Made by a program: the position numbers and the translations under genes
Shown here: positions 49,166 through 63,500 of the stretch, in pieces
How the letters are laid out: the number at the start of each line of letters is the position of its first letter
Position numbering within the stretch: the stretch's first letter is position 1
Notes under the pieces: model-generated
Seen by the model: only the letters and a program-made list of their open reading frames with translations
The model's database searches: none
Told to the model about the DNA's origin: nothing
From: Pelecanus crispus
Lineage: Eukaryota > Chordata > Aves > Pelecaniformes > Pelecanidae
Assembly (NCBI RefSeq): GCF_030463565.1
Contig: NC_134648.1
Span: 11,759,806-11,823,805 of the forward strand
Length of the DNA: 64,000 bases
Direction: 5' to 3'

Positions 49166-52100
49166 CTATAATTTAATTTTCATGTATGCAATTCAAATTA
49201 AATGCTTATTGCCTTGAACTTTCTTTAAAAGTCTAAAGCTACTCCGAAGTACCTCAGTGACTAGCTTGCTGTTCCTTCCTTTTTTGCAATTAGCAGGGAA
49301 AAAACCTCCATAGATTGACAGATCTCTGGTCTGAGTAGGTAAAAAACAACAGTAAAACAGGGAGCAAACTCAATCCTTTTAAAGAGAACACGTGAGTTTC
49401 TTTGCCATGTCACACGTAGCTTCGTTAAGCCTTACATGCTTTCACATTTCATTTGGGATGAAGGTTGTTTCCGAGAATTTTCCTGTAGTTTCTAGAGGTA
49501 ACAAGTGGTGCAGTGTCAAGCTAACACAGATGCCAGTCATTCCATTCATTCCTTCAACACATCTTTTAAAATACATCAGCAATATTTGCAGATGTTTTGA
49601 AAAGCCTGACACCCTACAGGAGTGTTTAAAGTATCACTGAAAAAACCCAAAAGACAGCATTGGGAACAAATGCAGACAGGATTTCAAATGACACTGACTT
49701 TATCCCCCACTGAAGAACAAACCATGCATATGAAAAATGCTGTGACTGTTCCAAGTCCTTATCACAATGTGCTGCGCTGAGTCTGATCCCAGTCTGAAAA
49801 CTCCTCAAACAGCCTCAGATACATTGGTAGGGTCTTTGTGCAAAAGACACCTGCAGGTTGTTAGCTGGTCTGCACATGGGATCCCTAAATACAAAATATT
49901 TTATTGAAACAAATCCTTTGACAGCTAAGATTTTCTATTTATTGAGATATCTCAGAACTACATGGGTGCTTAGGGCTATATGGAGACAGAAAGGAAAGCA
50001 TTTGTATCCTCCTCACCAATACTTCGGTATTTCTCGAGTTCAAACAAATCTGCAGGTAGCAGCATCCAGAAGAGAGTCAGACAGACCTCTTGGCATAGAC
50101 CTGACCCTAACCAAAGGGAGGCAACTGTTCACCCTATATGCTTGCTGCAACAGTTCTTTCCAAATATTGTGGAATGGAGAAGCTGATTTTATAAGACTGA
50201 CTTGCCTTGTTCTCTGAATCACCAACCAGCTAATAGTAGCTATTCCAACATCAACAAGAGGCGCTCATGCAGAAAAGACAAAACCAAAGATCTGGTCCAA
50301 GAAGTCTTTCCCAGCTCAACAAGTTCTAGCTATTCTTAAGGGAAAACCCAAAAATAGTTCTTAGGAATGTGAGGGCACACTAGTAGCAAGCTGAGGATTT
50401 CCTGAATTTCTTGCTCTTTTCTTCTTGTGTATATAAGCCTTGTGTTTGAAAGAGAAAAAAATTAAGTGTCAGATCCACTGCATCTCAATAATTTAGACGA
50501 CTACTTCTTCTTGGAAGAATTAGAAAAATGACTACATTTACTGGAAAGTTAAAGCTCCTTTTCAAGGACTGCGAATTGGTTTATGTATCACACATGGCCA
50601 CTATTTTCAAACTGTAGTTCCTACAGCTACTTGTGTTTTAATATAAACATCTGGTCATCTTCAAGGAATGACTTTGTGACAAAGGATCAAACGACTGTGG
50701 CCAAGTACTTCTACATCCCAGAAGGAAAAACCAAAACCAAAACCACCTTAATATCTTCTGAGAGCTCCTCATACTTCAAGATCTTTCTTTGGTATCAAAG
50801 TCAACCAAGATAAAGTTTGAGGGTGACACCAAGGCTGGACAAGTAGCAAACACAAGGAAGATGGGATAAGAGTGATGCGAAGAAATTAAAATAATAATGG
50901 GTACAAAAATGTAGATCTATTACTTATTTGCATAACTGGTACCTTGCAGTCCATGCTTTGGTACCTTCTGCATCAATCCTGAGCGTCTAACTGTAGTTCT
51001 CAGATTCAGTAGAACAAATGAGAATTGACCTGCGATATCTAATTCTTTTTTTCCCCCTCCATTTTAAAGATTTTCAATTTCTTACTACATTTAATATTTT
51101 TGCCTAACACAGAGATGGTTTCTGAAAGTCTCTGCAGTGTGTCCTAGGGAACTGAAGTTTCTTGTCAAGGACAGAATCAGGATCTAATTTGGGAATTGGG
51201 ACCTAAAGACAAAGGCCTTCAACATGGAAAAACTAGGCTGTAGCTTTGGCTGGATCAACAGAAACCGAGCTACATCCTTAAAGAAGATGGGCTGGATTTG
51301 GTGAAGGGCAGAAAAATGAAACCTTAAAATGGCAGAAATATATCTTCCAGCATACTGAAGACTAAACTACCCTTTGGGGTTCTCTTGACCAATGCGGAGG
51401 TTAGAGTGCATTTGACAGCAGAAAAACTTCAGGCTTGGACTGTTACAGAAAGGACTACAGGAAAGGTAAACTTGTTGCCCCATCCTTATTTCATATGAGT
51501 GTGTATCACCAAGATGCACATCTGATGTGTGGAAGCCTTCCTGTTCTTACCCAGCCGTCCAGTGTGAAGGGTCATTTCAGGGACAGAGGGGAATATATTA
51601 GGGCTGTGGCAATCCCTGACTAGAGGGGGGACTGCGGTCAGCTGGCATAAATCACAGTGTGGTGTGATCAATAGTATGGCCGTGGTATTCTCCTAAAACA
51701 CATTTACACAAAAGTGTAAGATGACGCAAGACAGGACTTCGGTAGCACAAACTGGAACTACGTTTAGCTTAGGAAAGCAGAGTTGGTTCTTAATTTGCAC
51801 AGGAAATACATCAACACTTTCCAGTCTAGGTTCTCAAATCCCTTAATCAGAATTAATTAGTTTAACATCCCACCAACAGAAGAAAATAGCATTATCCCCC
51901 TTCTGCAGCATAGAAAGTGACGCACTTCTAGATTAAGGGATACACTTACATGTTTCTTTTCTGGAGACACAAACTGCACTTGAAAAACGCAAGCTAGGCA
52001 CTTAAAAACCTGTCTATAATGTTACACTTAGCCTGATGTAGAATGGACAGAAATACCCGTACCTCTTGTTTCCCAAACACGTATCATAGCAAAGAGAACA

Positions 52101-53825
52101 TCCTTCTTTTCATATAACCAGTAGTAATGATTTGCATCCAGCCCTGTGCCTTGTCCTTCAAGGGCACTGCCGGTACCCTCCTGTGCATTCCTGATCTCAC
52201 TCATTTCCTTATAAAACTCAAACAGCTGTTCCAACTTCGAAATGCCCTGTCTCAAAAAAATTACCTTACTGAACTGTTCATCTGACTATGGTGTTCACAT
52301 GTTTCTTATCGCGAAACAAGTTGCAAGCAATGTAAGCACCAGCACTGTAAGGGTAAACCCACAGCTCTGAACTGCACATGCATTGCAACCGTCTTTTCCA
52401 AGAGATCTCAAACAAGCTGTAAGTTCGGAGCAGCACTTGCTACAACCTGTCAAGAGCTGTCAGACAAGAGGAAAAACTCTGTGTAATACTCCTGCCTGTT
52501 AAATGCATTTCATGGATTGCTGTCATTACCAATGTATCAATTTCAGCATGCAAAACACTCATAACAGTAGCAGTGGCTCTACTTCCTACTTTGCAGGTGA
52601 ACACACCAAAAATTGCAATTCAAGCACCCAAGTAAATAACCTTAAATGGGTTTTACTTCACAGCACTAACACATTCAGACTTTCCCAGAAATAATCTGCA
52701 GCCTTAAGCTGTTGATGTCATAAATGAGTTTATGCTAATATTCCTATTACAAAGTGTTCAGTAATACAAAATTTTTATTATAATAAGCATGAACATTAAA
52801 AGGCAGCTACTCCATGATACATAGCCCATTTGAAAATTGCTATCTCAAGCATGCTTTTGACTACAAATAACAGTTTTCCCTGAGTGGAAATTCAGCTGAT
52901 AAAAATCACTATTTTCACACTGGATCCAGTATTACTTAAGGACTGAATTTGTACCAAACTACAGTTAATAGAAACACATATTCATATGAAATACCACTAG
53001 GATGAAACAGTTAATTCTATCTCACTTATATTGCAGAAATATTTTCACGGAATAGCATTCAAAATTAACAAACTACTGTTATTTTCTTCCTCTTTTACCC
53101 AGGAGGCAAAACAAAGTCTGACAAGGGCAAGGACAAAAACTGCCATTCTTATCTTCAAAACATTACATCCCAAAAATAACTACCATTGCAAAAATGTAAG
53201 GTCAGGAAACAACCCTCCTAAAGTATCACAGAAACAAAGGTGAGTAATAACTGAATGAGTCAGTCTAGTCTCCTACCTTTAGGGCAAAATGCTCCACAGC
53301 CCATCGTAGGGTCGCTGGGCCACCCTCATAGTGCATCACAGGGAGAACTGCAGTCTTTAAGGTGTTTGAAGCCCCTTGCTCTGCAGGCCCCTTTGCTGCT
53401 GCTGCTCTTCAGAGAAGCTCTATTAGCGTTAGAGCCTGTTTTCCAGCAGAATGGTCCAAGCACATCACAACTCTCAGCTCAGAGCATCGCTTCAGAACAA
53501 GTGACTGACTGCCTATATAATTTAATATGGTGCCACATGAGACTCATAGACCATCTGCAAAAGAAACTAAATCTGCTTTTTGCAGCTTGGTAAGTTGCAT
53601 TCTGAATGCTGGGATGCAGTTTTGACTGTGTGCTTTTGTTATCAGTCATATAACTGAACAAAATGCTCAAACAGCAAGTGTAAAGCACATCTTTTTACCA
53701 ATCTCATAGTCTGTTTCTGCTGTAGGTAACTTGTACCTTTTCTCCTTACAACTCAATAAAATCACAGTCCCCCTCAAAGCGCAGGAAAGGTCTGGACACA
53801 GGCACAGCAATATTGGAAGTGATAC

Positions 53826-53842
53826 TTTTTTTTTTTTTTTTT
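53826..53842. repeat. T17 run
   Basis: Uninterrupted run of T, inside PARVA intron 1. Confidence 0.9.
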
Positions 53843-55040
53843 GGTGAAACAAAGGCTGGTCAACAAGAGCTACAGAATCCTTGAATCATGTTGCCAGAAT
53901 TGAGATGCACATGTGATATTACCCAATTGAGGTCCTGATCACAGTACTCCTTTCTCTATAAATACTTCTCTACTGAAATAATTAGCAAAACTCACATGGA
54001 AGAAGGATTAAGCTCTAAAACAGGCAGAAGTATATAAAAAGCTAAAAAGCAGAGGAAAGGAGAAGTATGAGCCATCAAAAGAATAATAAACTACTGGTAA
54101 GAAATGAACTAGTTTTATGGGCCATGGGTCCTTCCAAAGAGGGACAGTAATGAAAAGATAATCAAAAGCAATTACTTACTCGGGCTAAAAATCAAACTGC
54201 TATGAAGTGTTCTACAGACTAAAACTTTTCAGAAGCTGTAAAATGTTTAAGTCTCTGTTTCAGCTTGGAGCAGGATGAGGGAAGTGACAGATCCCTGGCT
54301 CATTTCTAAGTCATGGAAAGTGGTTACCTTTCTAGTTTCCAATTAAACTTCATTTAAAATACCAGTGCCAGAAGGCAAGTATGGAGAACTGAGAGGTATT
54401 TATTGTTTAGGGTTATTCAGCTGTGCTACACAACATTCCTCCCCCAGGTTTTGTATCAGATGTGATTCCTTGCAGAAAAAGACGCAGAGCTCTCATCACT
54501 GTTCTGAAATCACATTCTTCACCAGTTCTAAGGAATCTCTGATACACATCGGTCTGCAGCTACTGGGTCACTCCTAAAAGCAGCTTTCCCCCGCTAACAG
54601 TCCTATTTCATGCTGTACTCACAAGTAGTAATGGGGCTCCCCATTCTGACTCCTGGAGTCCCATTGCTTTCTGGCACTGGGAAACTGGATTGCTGAACTG
54701 CTGAATAACAGCATTCAATTATAGGACAATACTGAGCTGGCAGTTCTTTACCAAGCTTTCCTTTTCTTAATTTCTGAATAGAACCATAAGTGTCCCAGAT
54801 ACTTTATTATGGCAATCCCGTTCAAGAGGTACATACAGCTAAAGGAAAACCACGCTCCACTTGAAACATCAAGGAGGATGCTGAAGATGATTATATGTTA
54901 AGAAAATTCACAAAGTCTGAAGCCACACCAACTTGCATCATCAACTCAACCTATTTTATAAGTGGTTATTTATACCTATTTATAAAATGGCACTTTTTTC
55001 CATGCACAAAAATAGCTTTTTTACAAAAATAGTAAACGAA

Positions 55041-55058
55041 TTTTTTTTTTTTTTTTTT
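55041..55058. repeat. T18 run
   Basis: Uninterrupted run of T, inside PARVA intron 1. Confidence 0.9.
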
Positions 55059-56048
55059 ACAATGAGTTCTTGTACCTACAGTAGTAGCCAAAAGATCATG
55101 TCCAGGTAATCTGTTCTAATAGGTGTAGTTACAGTACAGTGAGAAAGCTGCAAATTAGCTAAAGCAGAGCTGCTTTCTCAGAGGGCGTAATATGGCAAGA
55201 AGTTGACAATAGCAGGTCTGAAGTGCATAGCTTGGGGACCGAGCAGAGGAATTTCTAATCGTACTCTCTGTAATCCATTTTCACTTGCCACAAACATAAA
55301 TTCAAGCAGGACTTCATTTCTAATTCCTGTAATCTAACAACAACAACAAAACCATCATTCAAAAAGCCTGTGCACCTCCCCCCTCCCTCAGCAGAGATCA
55401 CTGCAGGGAAAAAACAGCACATTGGTAAGATGCTTTGGGCCTAGAGTTTCCCAAACTGTTCCTAAGGGTTCACTTTCAACCCCACAATTTTCAGCTCTGT
55501 AAAAACAGAAGTATAGCCAGGGAGGACTAAAGTCTTTTTCAAGCGGTTTTGGCCATCAATACAGGAAACAATTCAAAGGCAACATGACACTGATAGCTTA
55601 ATTTGTGAAAATGGATAAATACCGTATCTGCCACATAGCACATTAACCCATGTAACAAATAAATACAGAAATAGCACTGCAATACTTGGTTAAAAGGTTT
55701 TGGTTCACAGAGGAGGAAATTTAATTAAAGCATGTAATGTCAATTACTGTCATTTGTAATTTTATTTTGCTTCCCTAGAAACAATACAGATGCGGGATTC
55801 TGAAGTTACCTGCATGTTTGATGCAAATGGGATAAAATTATCGAGGTTCTGAGAAAATCCAGATAGTAGTAGGAAAAAAAATGCATTTTTACCTAACCTC
55901 ATTCATGGATCTTCTTCAAAGTGTTGACTACATGAGGACTGACATGCCTCCAATTTAAACATGTAAGCCAACAACCCAGACCTGAAACAAGACTTTTATG
56001 TTTAAAAAATTGTGTTAAGTCATCAGAAAGGTTGGGAGGGGAGCAACA

Positions 56049-56133
56049 GCCTAATTCTCAGCTACTACAGACGGGCACAGCCTTACTAAAGCCAACAGAA
56101 GAGCACTGATTGATATCAGAAGAGAATTTGGCT
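56049..56133. repeat. Old palindromic dispersed repeat
   Basis: Left end GCCTAATTCTCAGCT and right end AGAAGAGAATTTGGC are reverse complements with few mismatches; the core has ACTAAAGCCAACAGAAGAGC. Confidence 0.5.
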
Positions 56134-57505
56134 TACTGTTTATACTGATTGATTTCAAGGGGAAAATTACAGGGCCAGGTCCTTAATGCTTCTGTCTCCT
56201 TCACTCTGTTCTGTGCAAAAGTAATAGAGACCTAGGAGCCGTGTAGAAGACTCCAAGTATCTCACCACCACAGTAATAAACATTGCCAAATCTCATCAGT
56301 CCTTCTTCTCCTTTGCCATATGCAATGCACTGCAGTATCAGCACCCATTTCTGCTTTTACACAAACTGCTTTTCAGCAGTAGAGTTCAGTGCTGCACAGA
56401 AGCATCCTACCCATATCATATTCTGTTGAAGTTGGGAAATAATACCAGAAATGGATGAATTAAACTTACTGTTGGTGAAACACATCAGATATATTTCTAC
56501 CTTGCAAACTATTATCTGAGCTACCACTAGAATCAGTAGGAGAAAATCTGCTGTAAAGACCTCCGAGCCATTTTCCTTTAAGTACCACCACTTCTAAATA
56601 CGGCAAGCATCCTGCCTTTGAAAAATCATACTTTCCTCAATAGTGCAATGCTACAGTAAAATGGTGATTAGAATTATAGGAAAGAACTAACAAAAGAAAG
56701 ATTAAACCAATCAGATGCTTTCTTATGTCTCTAAATGATACACATAAATCGTGTCTATCAGGTTCCCCCAGGCTATTTCAGGAGTACGCAGAACACAAAA
56801 CGATGCAGATTCATTACAAAAAGTCTAAATCTAATCTACTTGAATTTAAAATGCCAGGAACCACGCAAATGGAAGATGAGAAGACAGAACTCACGTGTTA
56901 TATACATAAACAGAAACAAGAGTCATGCAAACTGGGAGTCCCATAAAATGCTCAGTTACCAAGAAATTATAGGTCAGATCTCTGGCAGTGCCAACATCTA
57001 TTGGTGTATAACTGCAGTGAGGAAAGAGGTGTCTCCAAACCGCCCTCATGCCTTCCCCAGTCCTCAAAAGGATGACATGAGGCTGGCATCTGGAATTTCA
57101 GGGGTGTCTTTAGGGGGTATGAGTGACACTATTTTGTCATTGAAGGTCTCAGAGGTCTGCTATGCTTTCTGAAATCCATCTGTGGAACTCTCCAAAAAGT
57201 TCTTTACTTTTCACAGTCCACTCACACGAGGACATGTATGATATGAAACTTTTTGCATCCTAGGTCGACATTTCACCACGCTGAGGAAATCCTCAGCTGT
57301 TCCAACAGACCTGGTGTAAGGCCCCTCCACATCACTTTCACAATCAGCACAAAGGCCTATGAAGTCAAAGCCAAGAACCTGCCCTAGGACAAACAGTGCA
57401 CTAGCTATTCACAATTCACTTAGCAAAATTGAAATGTGAAGATTTAATTGTGATTTTCAAAAGTACGTGCTATTAGCTAAGCTTCGCTTTCCTGGAAATC
57501 AGTTT

Positions 57506-57527
57506 AAAAAAAAAGGGGGGGGGGGGG
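57506..57527. repeat. A9-G13 homopolymer junction
   Basis: Nine A are followed directly by thirteen G. The length of the G run is the sort of place where sequence reads are unreliable. Confidence 0.9.
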
Positions 57528-60500
57528 TATTTTAATCTTTATGCCTACCATCAATGCTTATGTAAACTTAGCCTCCCCTCCCCATTCACCAGGGCTAAAA
57601 TCCAGAAGTGAAGAATTCCAGAACAGACTGTGTAATGCAAAGGGAGGAGGTAGGTACCAGAGTTACATTTTTACATGTGCAAATTATCAAACTGTGTTCT
57701 TCCCAAATAACACAGGTGAATGTTGACAAATGTCATTAAAAAGGGGCAATTCCAATTAGACCTAGGTGGCAAATGCAAAAAATTAGACTGCTGACAAAAA
57801 TAAAATACCATTGACATGACACAGTTCACCTATAATACAACTGACAAATGGCTAAAAATATGTTGGCAAGATCCTGAGGGATTACAGCTCCCCCAGTATG
57901 TTACTATTATTTCTAGTGCACCTTGCAAGGTCCAAGTGTCACTAAATGCAGGCAGGCCCACTACCTTCTTCCCTAAACACACAGGATAAAGAGAATGATG
58001 TTACAGCTATAAATATACACACTTTTTTATGCCTTATATCATAAACAAAATCTTTAATACAACCGTATATGCACAGAAAATCAGATCATTTGGAACACTC
58101 AATAATACAGCCTCTCTCTCCTAACAAGCAAGTCTCATGCCCTGCCACTAAATCAAAACACACTCAGGTCTAAAACTTTCACCTGGAGCCAGGTTTGTTG
58201 ACTTGTTATGTGCTGACATTTTAAACTGAATGCAGGAATTACTCTCATTTTCTAAGTAAGTTATGCTGCATCGAAATCTAAACCTCAGCAATGCTACTGA
58301 TAATACAGAAACAACCTCAAAGTCAGCAGAATCTCAGCAGCATAAAACTAGCATGCAGATCAGACCTAAATCATGAGTCCTGCTGATTTCTCTTGTAGCA
58401 CAAAAATATTACTCAGCAAGAGTAAAGGCAGCACAATTGGTTACCAAATAGCTTGCTCAGTGTTATGATATTGTTTCTCAAGTGAAAAACTAATGTACTG
58501 ATTTACAAGGAGCTCAAAAGTTTGTGCCAGAGTAAGAGGAAAACCCCCTTGATTTATAGACCTGTGCATTAACAAGCCCCTCTTTCTTGTTACCTCTCTC
58601 AGCCTTCCATTTAGTCTTTGCATTACTTGAGTTGGATTTCCTTTAGGCCTGGGTCCTATTCACTAAACTGCATTAATATACCAATTCCATCTTGAGATCT
58701 CCTTTTCTAGAATACTGCCAAGCTGGCAATATGGTTCCTGAGAGACTACTTTCCCTAACATGCAGTAAGCTATTTATTGACACAGCACTGTTCCCATGCA
58801 GTTTTGCACCTAAGCAGTGAACTGGATAGCAGTTCCATATGTTGGAGCTGTTACACTTCTCTGGAAAATTGTATTACTTTGGGTAAATAAAAAGCTAAGA
58901 GCAGCAGGAAAAATATCATAAAAATGCAGCCGAATGTTTCATCCTGCCTCCATCAGCAAATTTGGTCTATGACCTCTGCATATGAGTCATGCAAGTGCTT
59001 TAAAACTTGCAGTGATTTATATTCTCAGGATAGGAAGTTCAAGGCTTATATTTCTATTCCCCAACCATACATTATTTTTCTCCATACACAATTTCTTGAT
59101 AATTATCTATGAACTAAAATATATAGGCATCTTTTTTTCTACTTTGTGGCGCATATTAACCAAAACCATTCATCTCAATAACCAGTCTCTCTGTTCTTGG
59201 CAGAGCATAGCTGATGTGTAGGTTATTCCTGGAACCATACTAGGTTGATGCTCTCATCATAGTTTTAGTCATGGAAAAGGGCTTCTACCAAGGCAGGCAT
59301 TGTTTATGAAAAAGGAAATTCCCAGCATATCTGTCAGAAACAAGAAGTGGTATGGTACACCACTTTAAAAATAAAAGCATCTAATATTTACATAATGCTG
59401 TTCATCAGAAGACCTTAGTCTGTTCTACAAATCAAGCAATGCTTGTTGGAGCTTAAGGCTTATGTCCCGCTGAGAAAGCACTCTCTTCACAGTCCCTCTG
59501 AAACACAGCTTCACTCCTTGAGTCCTACGTTTATAAACAGATAAAGAGCAACAAGTCAAAACACCACATAGGCACCAGAAAAACAGGGATCTTCTCGCCC
59601 ATCACATGCACACAGACTATTTCTGATTCCATTTGCAGTAACCTAACTTTCAATTAGTTTTTCAGATAAAATCATTAGTATACACACTACTGTTTTGCTG
59701 CCATCCTGCTGATCAGAACCAGTGACTAACTCCCACTGAGGCAACTCCAAACCAAGCAGAATTATTTCTGGACTTCTGCAGGCTGCTACAGAATTGTATG
59801 AAAGCTTCAGTGAACTGGACTGCCTATTTCCAAGAGTTTACAACACTTCTATTATGTGGGCACACTCTGGAATGGCGAGATGAAAAGTAACTCTACAACC
59901 CACTGTGTAAACCTGGTCCCTAGTCTATGTGTTTGAGATCTGAATTTTAATCCCAGCACCAGTAGTCCCAGGGTTCAAAGCACATGGTCTGTTCAAGAAG
60001 CAATCTGATGGTCAGTATCTGTTTGACCTAACACTCCCCTGAGTATCTTACAGGGCTCTACTTGAATTCAGTCTGCTTTGAAGAAAGCTAGCAGAAGAGG
60101 CTACTTTTCAGTTTCTCTAAACATTATTAGTTGGGGTCTTGGGTCTGCAAACCTGTGTTTTCTATGGTCTATTTGACCTGTATCACAACGCTTGAAAAAT
60201 AAGATTACCCAGAAGGTCTCATGCACTTCAAAGAAATCGTTTGTTTCCTTTGTGATGCAGGCCTATAAAAACCACAGCACAGATACAGATATGTTGGCTT
60301 TACCCTCTAGGGACCAAGTGAGGAATTACTGTATTGCTTAGCTGCAACTGATTAATCACTCTTTGCCCTCTTCCTGTAAAGTTTAACGAATAATCCCTTC
60401 ATTGAGTAAAGGTGTAAAAATCGATCCCTAGAGCTAAATTCTATAGGGCTATGTGCCTTCAGCACACACCTCTGCAGGCTATTTTATGACAGCAAAATCA

Positions 60501-63500
60501 AGTGTGCAGGAGCACATCAGAGTCCTGACTGTATCGTGTGGCACTGTTGTTCTTCCTGTGTGCTCTCTTCAACTGGTCCTGCCCAGATAATGAGAACTTT
60601 TCCATCGTACTTCTCTAGAGTACTAACAGTGATCAATAGTTCTGCTTTATCTAATGGGCAGTCTCTGGAGTGTTGTGAATCATGCATTGGCAGCTTAATC
60701 TAGATGGAACTCTGTGTTCATCCTTGGAAAGCCTTGCTTTAAAACTATTTTCTGAAACATTCAGACTACAATTGATCTTAGTATTTATTTCTAGTCCGAA
60801 TGAGTTAAAACACAGGTGAGGCTCCCTTGCTGAATGAGTGATCAGCTCAAGCACAAAACCTGATCTCTCTGACAGATCTGGATCAGTTTTAGAACTCTGC
60901 TGCAAAATGTTACATCTGCAAACAAGTTACTCCTAGATTTTCTGTTAGGTCTCCAGATATAACCAAGCACCTGAAAGCTTCTGTTTTTCTTCAAATGTGT
61001 CCATTTTCATCAATACTACTGGGCACCTCAGGCAGATCCTGCCCTTTGTTACTTGAGCAGCCCAATTGCAATTAAGTTAGTAAGTCTGTTGTAGTAGCCA
61101 GGATGGTGTCCAAACCCTTTTCCATACCTATGGCTGCTCTGTAGTGTTAACAGGAAGAAGAAAGTAAAACCTTACATTTGTCACCGAGGTAAGCATCTAT
61201 CGACTCTGGGCACAAAGGCCAACGAATCTCTACTGTTTAAGAACTACAGTGGCACTTTAAGCCTCATGATATCACTTTGATGCAGATAATGGTCATTATC
61301 ACTGTTTTATGGATAGGAAGCAGACAAAAAAAAAGCGAATTTGCATGCAGCCTCAGAACAGAACCAGTATTAGCGCTCAAGGGCTGCTGGCTCCCAGACA
61401 TAGGCTTAGCCCACTTCAGCAGCAGTCCCCCACCCTGTCTAAGCTTCACCAACTCGCCACAGCATCATTTTCCTCTCACCCGCTTTATCCTGATGCAAGC
61501 CGGTCACCTCCTGAATGCTCCTGTCACCTTGTCCATGTGTCCATCCCCCCCCTTCCAAGGCCTGTGTTTGTTGTCACCTTTCCACTCGCCCGCTCTGGTG
61601 GTGCTGCTGCCACTTCCTCCCCACCTGTGCTTCCACAGCTTCCCCCTTCTCCATCCTACAACTGCAGGCACACAGCCAGAGCTGGTATGTCCAATAAATC
61701 TTCTCTTCCAGATCCTGCAGGGAGCAGAACCAGAAGTTAAACCATGAAAAACACTGCCCCATGCTGCCAATCCAATTTATCATATTTCGAATGCAGGTAT
61801 TAAAAATATGAAAAGGACTATTAACTCGCTCTTGTCCCACTTCGTGGCACCTTAAGTTGACTGTTTGAACTTTGCCTTTGAAGTCCGTTTCCAGTGTTAA
61901 CTGCTGATTTTACATTACATCCTAGATTGCATAGTTCTCAGCATAGTCTCCAACCTCCTGTGATTCCTGTAAAACACTTTTTCCTGACAATTTTTAAAGA
62001 AGTCATTAAAAAATATTAGAAAGAGAATCTGATAGTCTATGCTTCTAGAAACCAATGCTGTCAGAATTAAGTTTAAAAGCACTACAGGGGCAAAAGAAAA
62101 TATTTCCTTGATCAATCAAGGCTTAGTGTAATAAAGGGAAGATGTTGCCTTTAATAGTCAAAGGAATCTACTACCTCGTTAAAGGGTACCGGCCAGCTAA
62201 CCCATGTTGATGAACAAACAGGAGATTTTCAGTTTCTGGGCCCTCACACGGTAAACCTGTTGGTTTATAATTACAGCTCTCTTTGCTTTGCCAGGACAGG
62301 GGGAAAAGGGCAGGCGTGAGACTGTGATCCACCACAGTAGCACCTGCATGCAAATGCAGCGATATCAGCTTAGGGGCTCTGAAGGGAACCACTTGCCATA
62401 ACTAAATGGAGTTTGACAGCAGCTCCTACTAAGAGGAAGGAAATGAGGGAGAGAAAGAAAAGTGATAGGAGACAAAAGGACTTTATAAAACAGGGCTTTA
62501 TTGCTTTCATTTGTAGCATTTTCTCTTTGTTCTGTTTAAGCACCGAGCCTTCCAATTCCAGATACTGCATAAAAGAGATACCTGTCTAAAAAAGTTTATT
62601 TCAATCTGGAACTGTCTTGCAAGATGCTTCACAAACTCAGCAGTCCATTATTAGCAGTAACAATGAGCTACCTTTAATTAATTTGGCACAACCTTTGCTT
62701 CTGATACCAATCAAATCAAAATTAATGGAGAGTTTGTGCTCTCTCATTACAGCACAAAATGGGTACCAATCTTCTCATGAAGATTTTTGGACCATAAACT
62801 GTGTTTGAGGTCAGTGTACTTGGCTTCTTCCCACCCCCCTTTTTTCAACCAGGATGGAAAAAATATATAATGATGTGCTATTTAGTACCTGGATAAAAAT
62901 CTACATTCAGGCTGCCTACACTGAGAGACTGAAACCAGTTCAATATGAAGAAATCTCAGTCTAAGAAAATAAAGATTTTAGTAGCTCACAGAGCTCAAAT
63001 TAAACACTTAAATAGGTAACACTAGATATTTCTCATGCTGCCTCACATTTCTCTATTTATTTTTATCTGCAGGATCAGGCGTGTTAGAGAGGGAGGCCTG
63101 GTAAGAATTGCCTCAGCCATCATTCTTGGTTACTTACATCTGTGGTCAATTTTCCACACTTTCTTCCATAAAAGGTAAACGAGGCACTGTACTTGCAACA
63201 GGATAATCTAAACAATATGAACAATGTTACTGTTAAAGACCATCTGGCTCATCAAGCACAGCTCCAGACTTTTAACTCCTTGAATAAAGTGTGGAACCCT
63301 GCAGTGTACTTTTTTTATCCAAAATTCATTTTTAAAATGGTAAAAGTCAAGCTCCCGGAAACACAAGGGATTTGGAGTGCAAGGAAATTCATTTTCTGTT
63401 TTTATCCTCCTTGTACCTTACACATGCCGCAATCCAGGCTAGAGACAAACTCTTAGACGTCACATTTTTCTACAAAGAAAAAAAACCACCTCTGTAATTT

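Noticed and set aside
49858..50217. 119-codon plus-strand frame
   Set aside because: No recognisable domain; overlapping frames on both strands suggest a chance stop-poor stretch.
53277..53336. Alternative PARVA first exon starting at an in-frame ATG
   Set aside because: The donor would leave phase 0 while exon 2 needs phase 1, and the other frames reach stops before the donor.
56735..57172. 145-codon plus-strand frame
   Set aside because: Overlaps another open frame, matches nothing I know, and lies inside intron 1 without coding-like composition.
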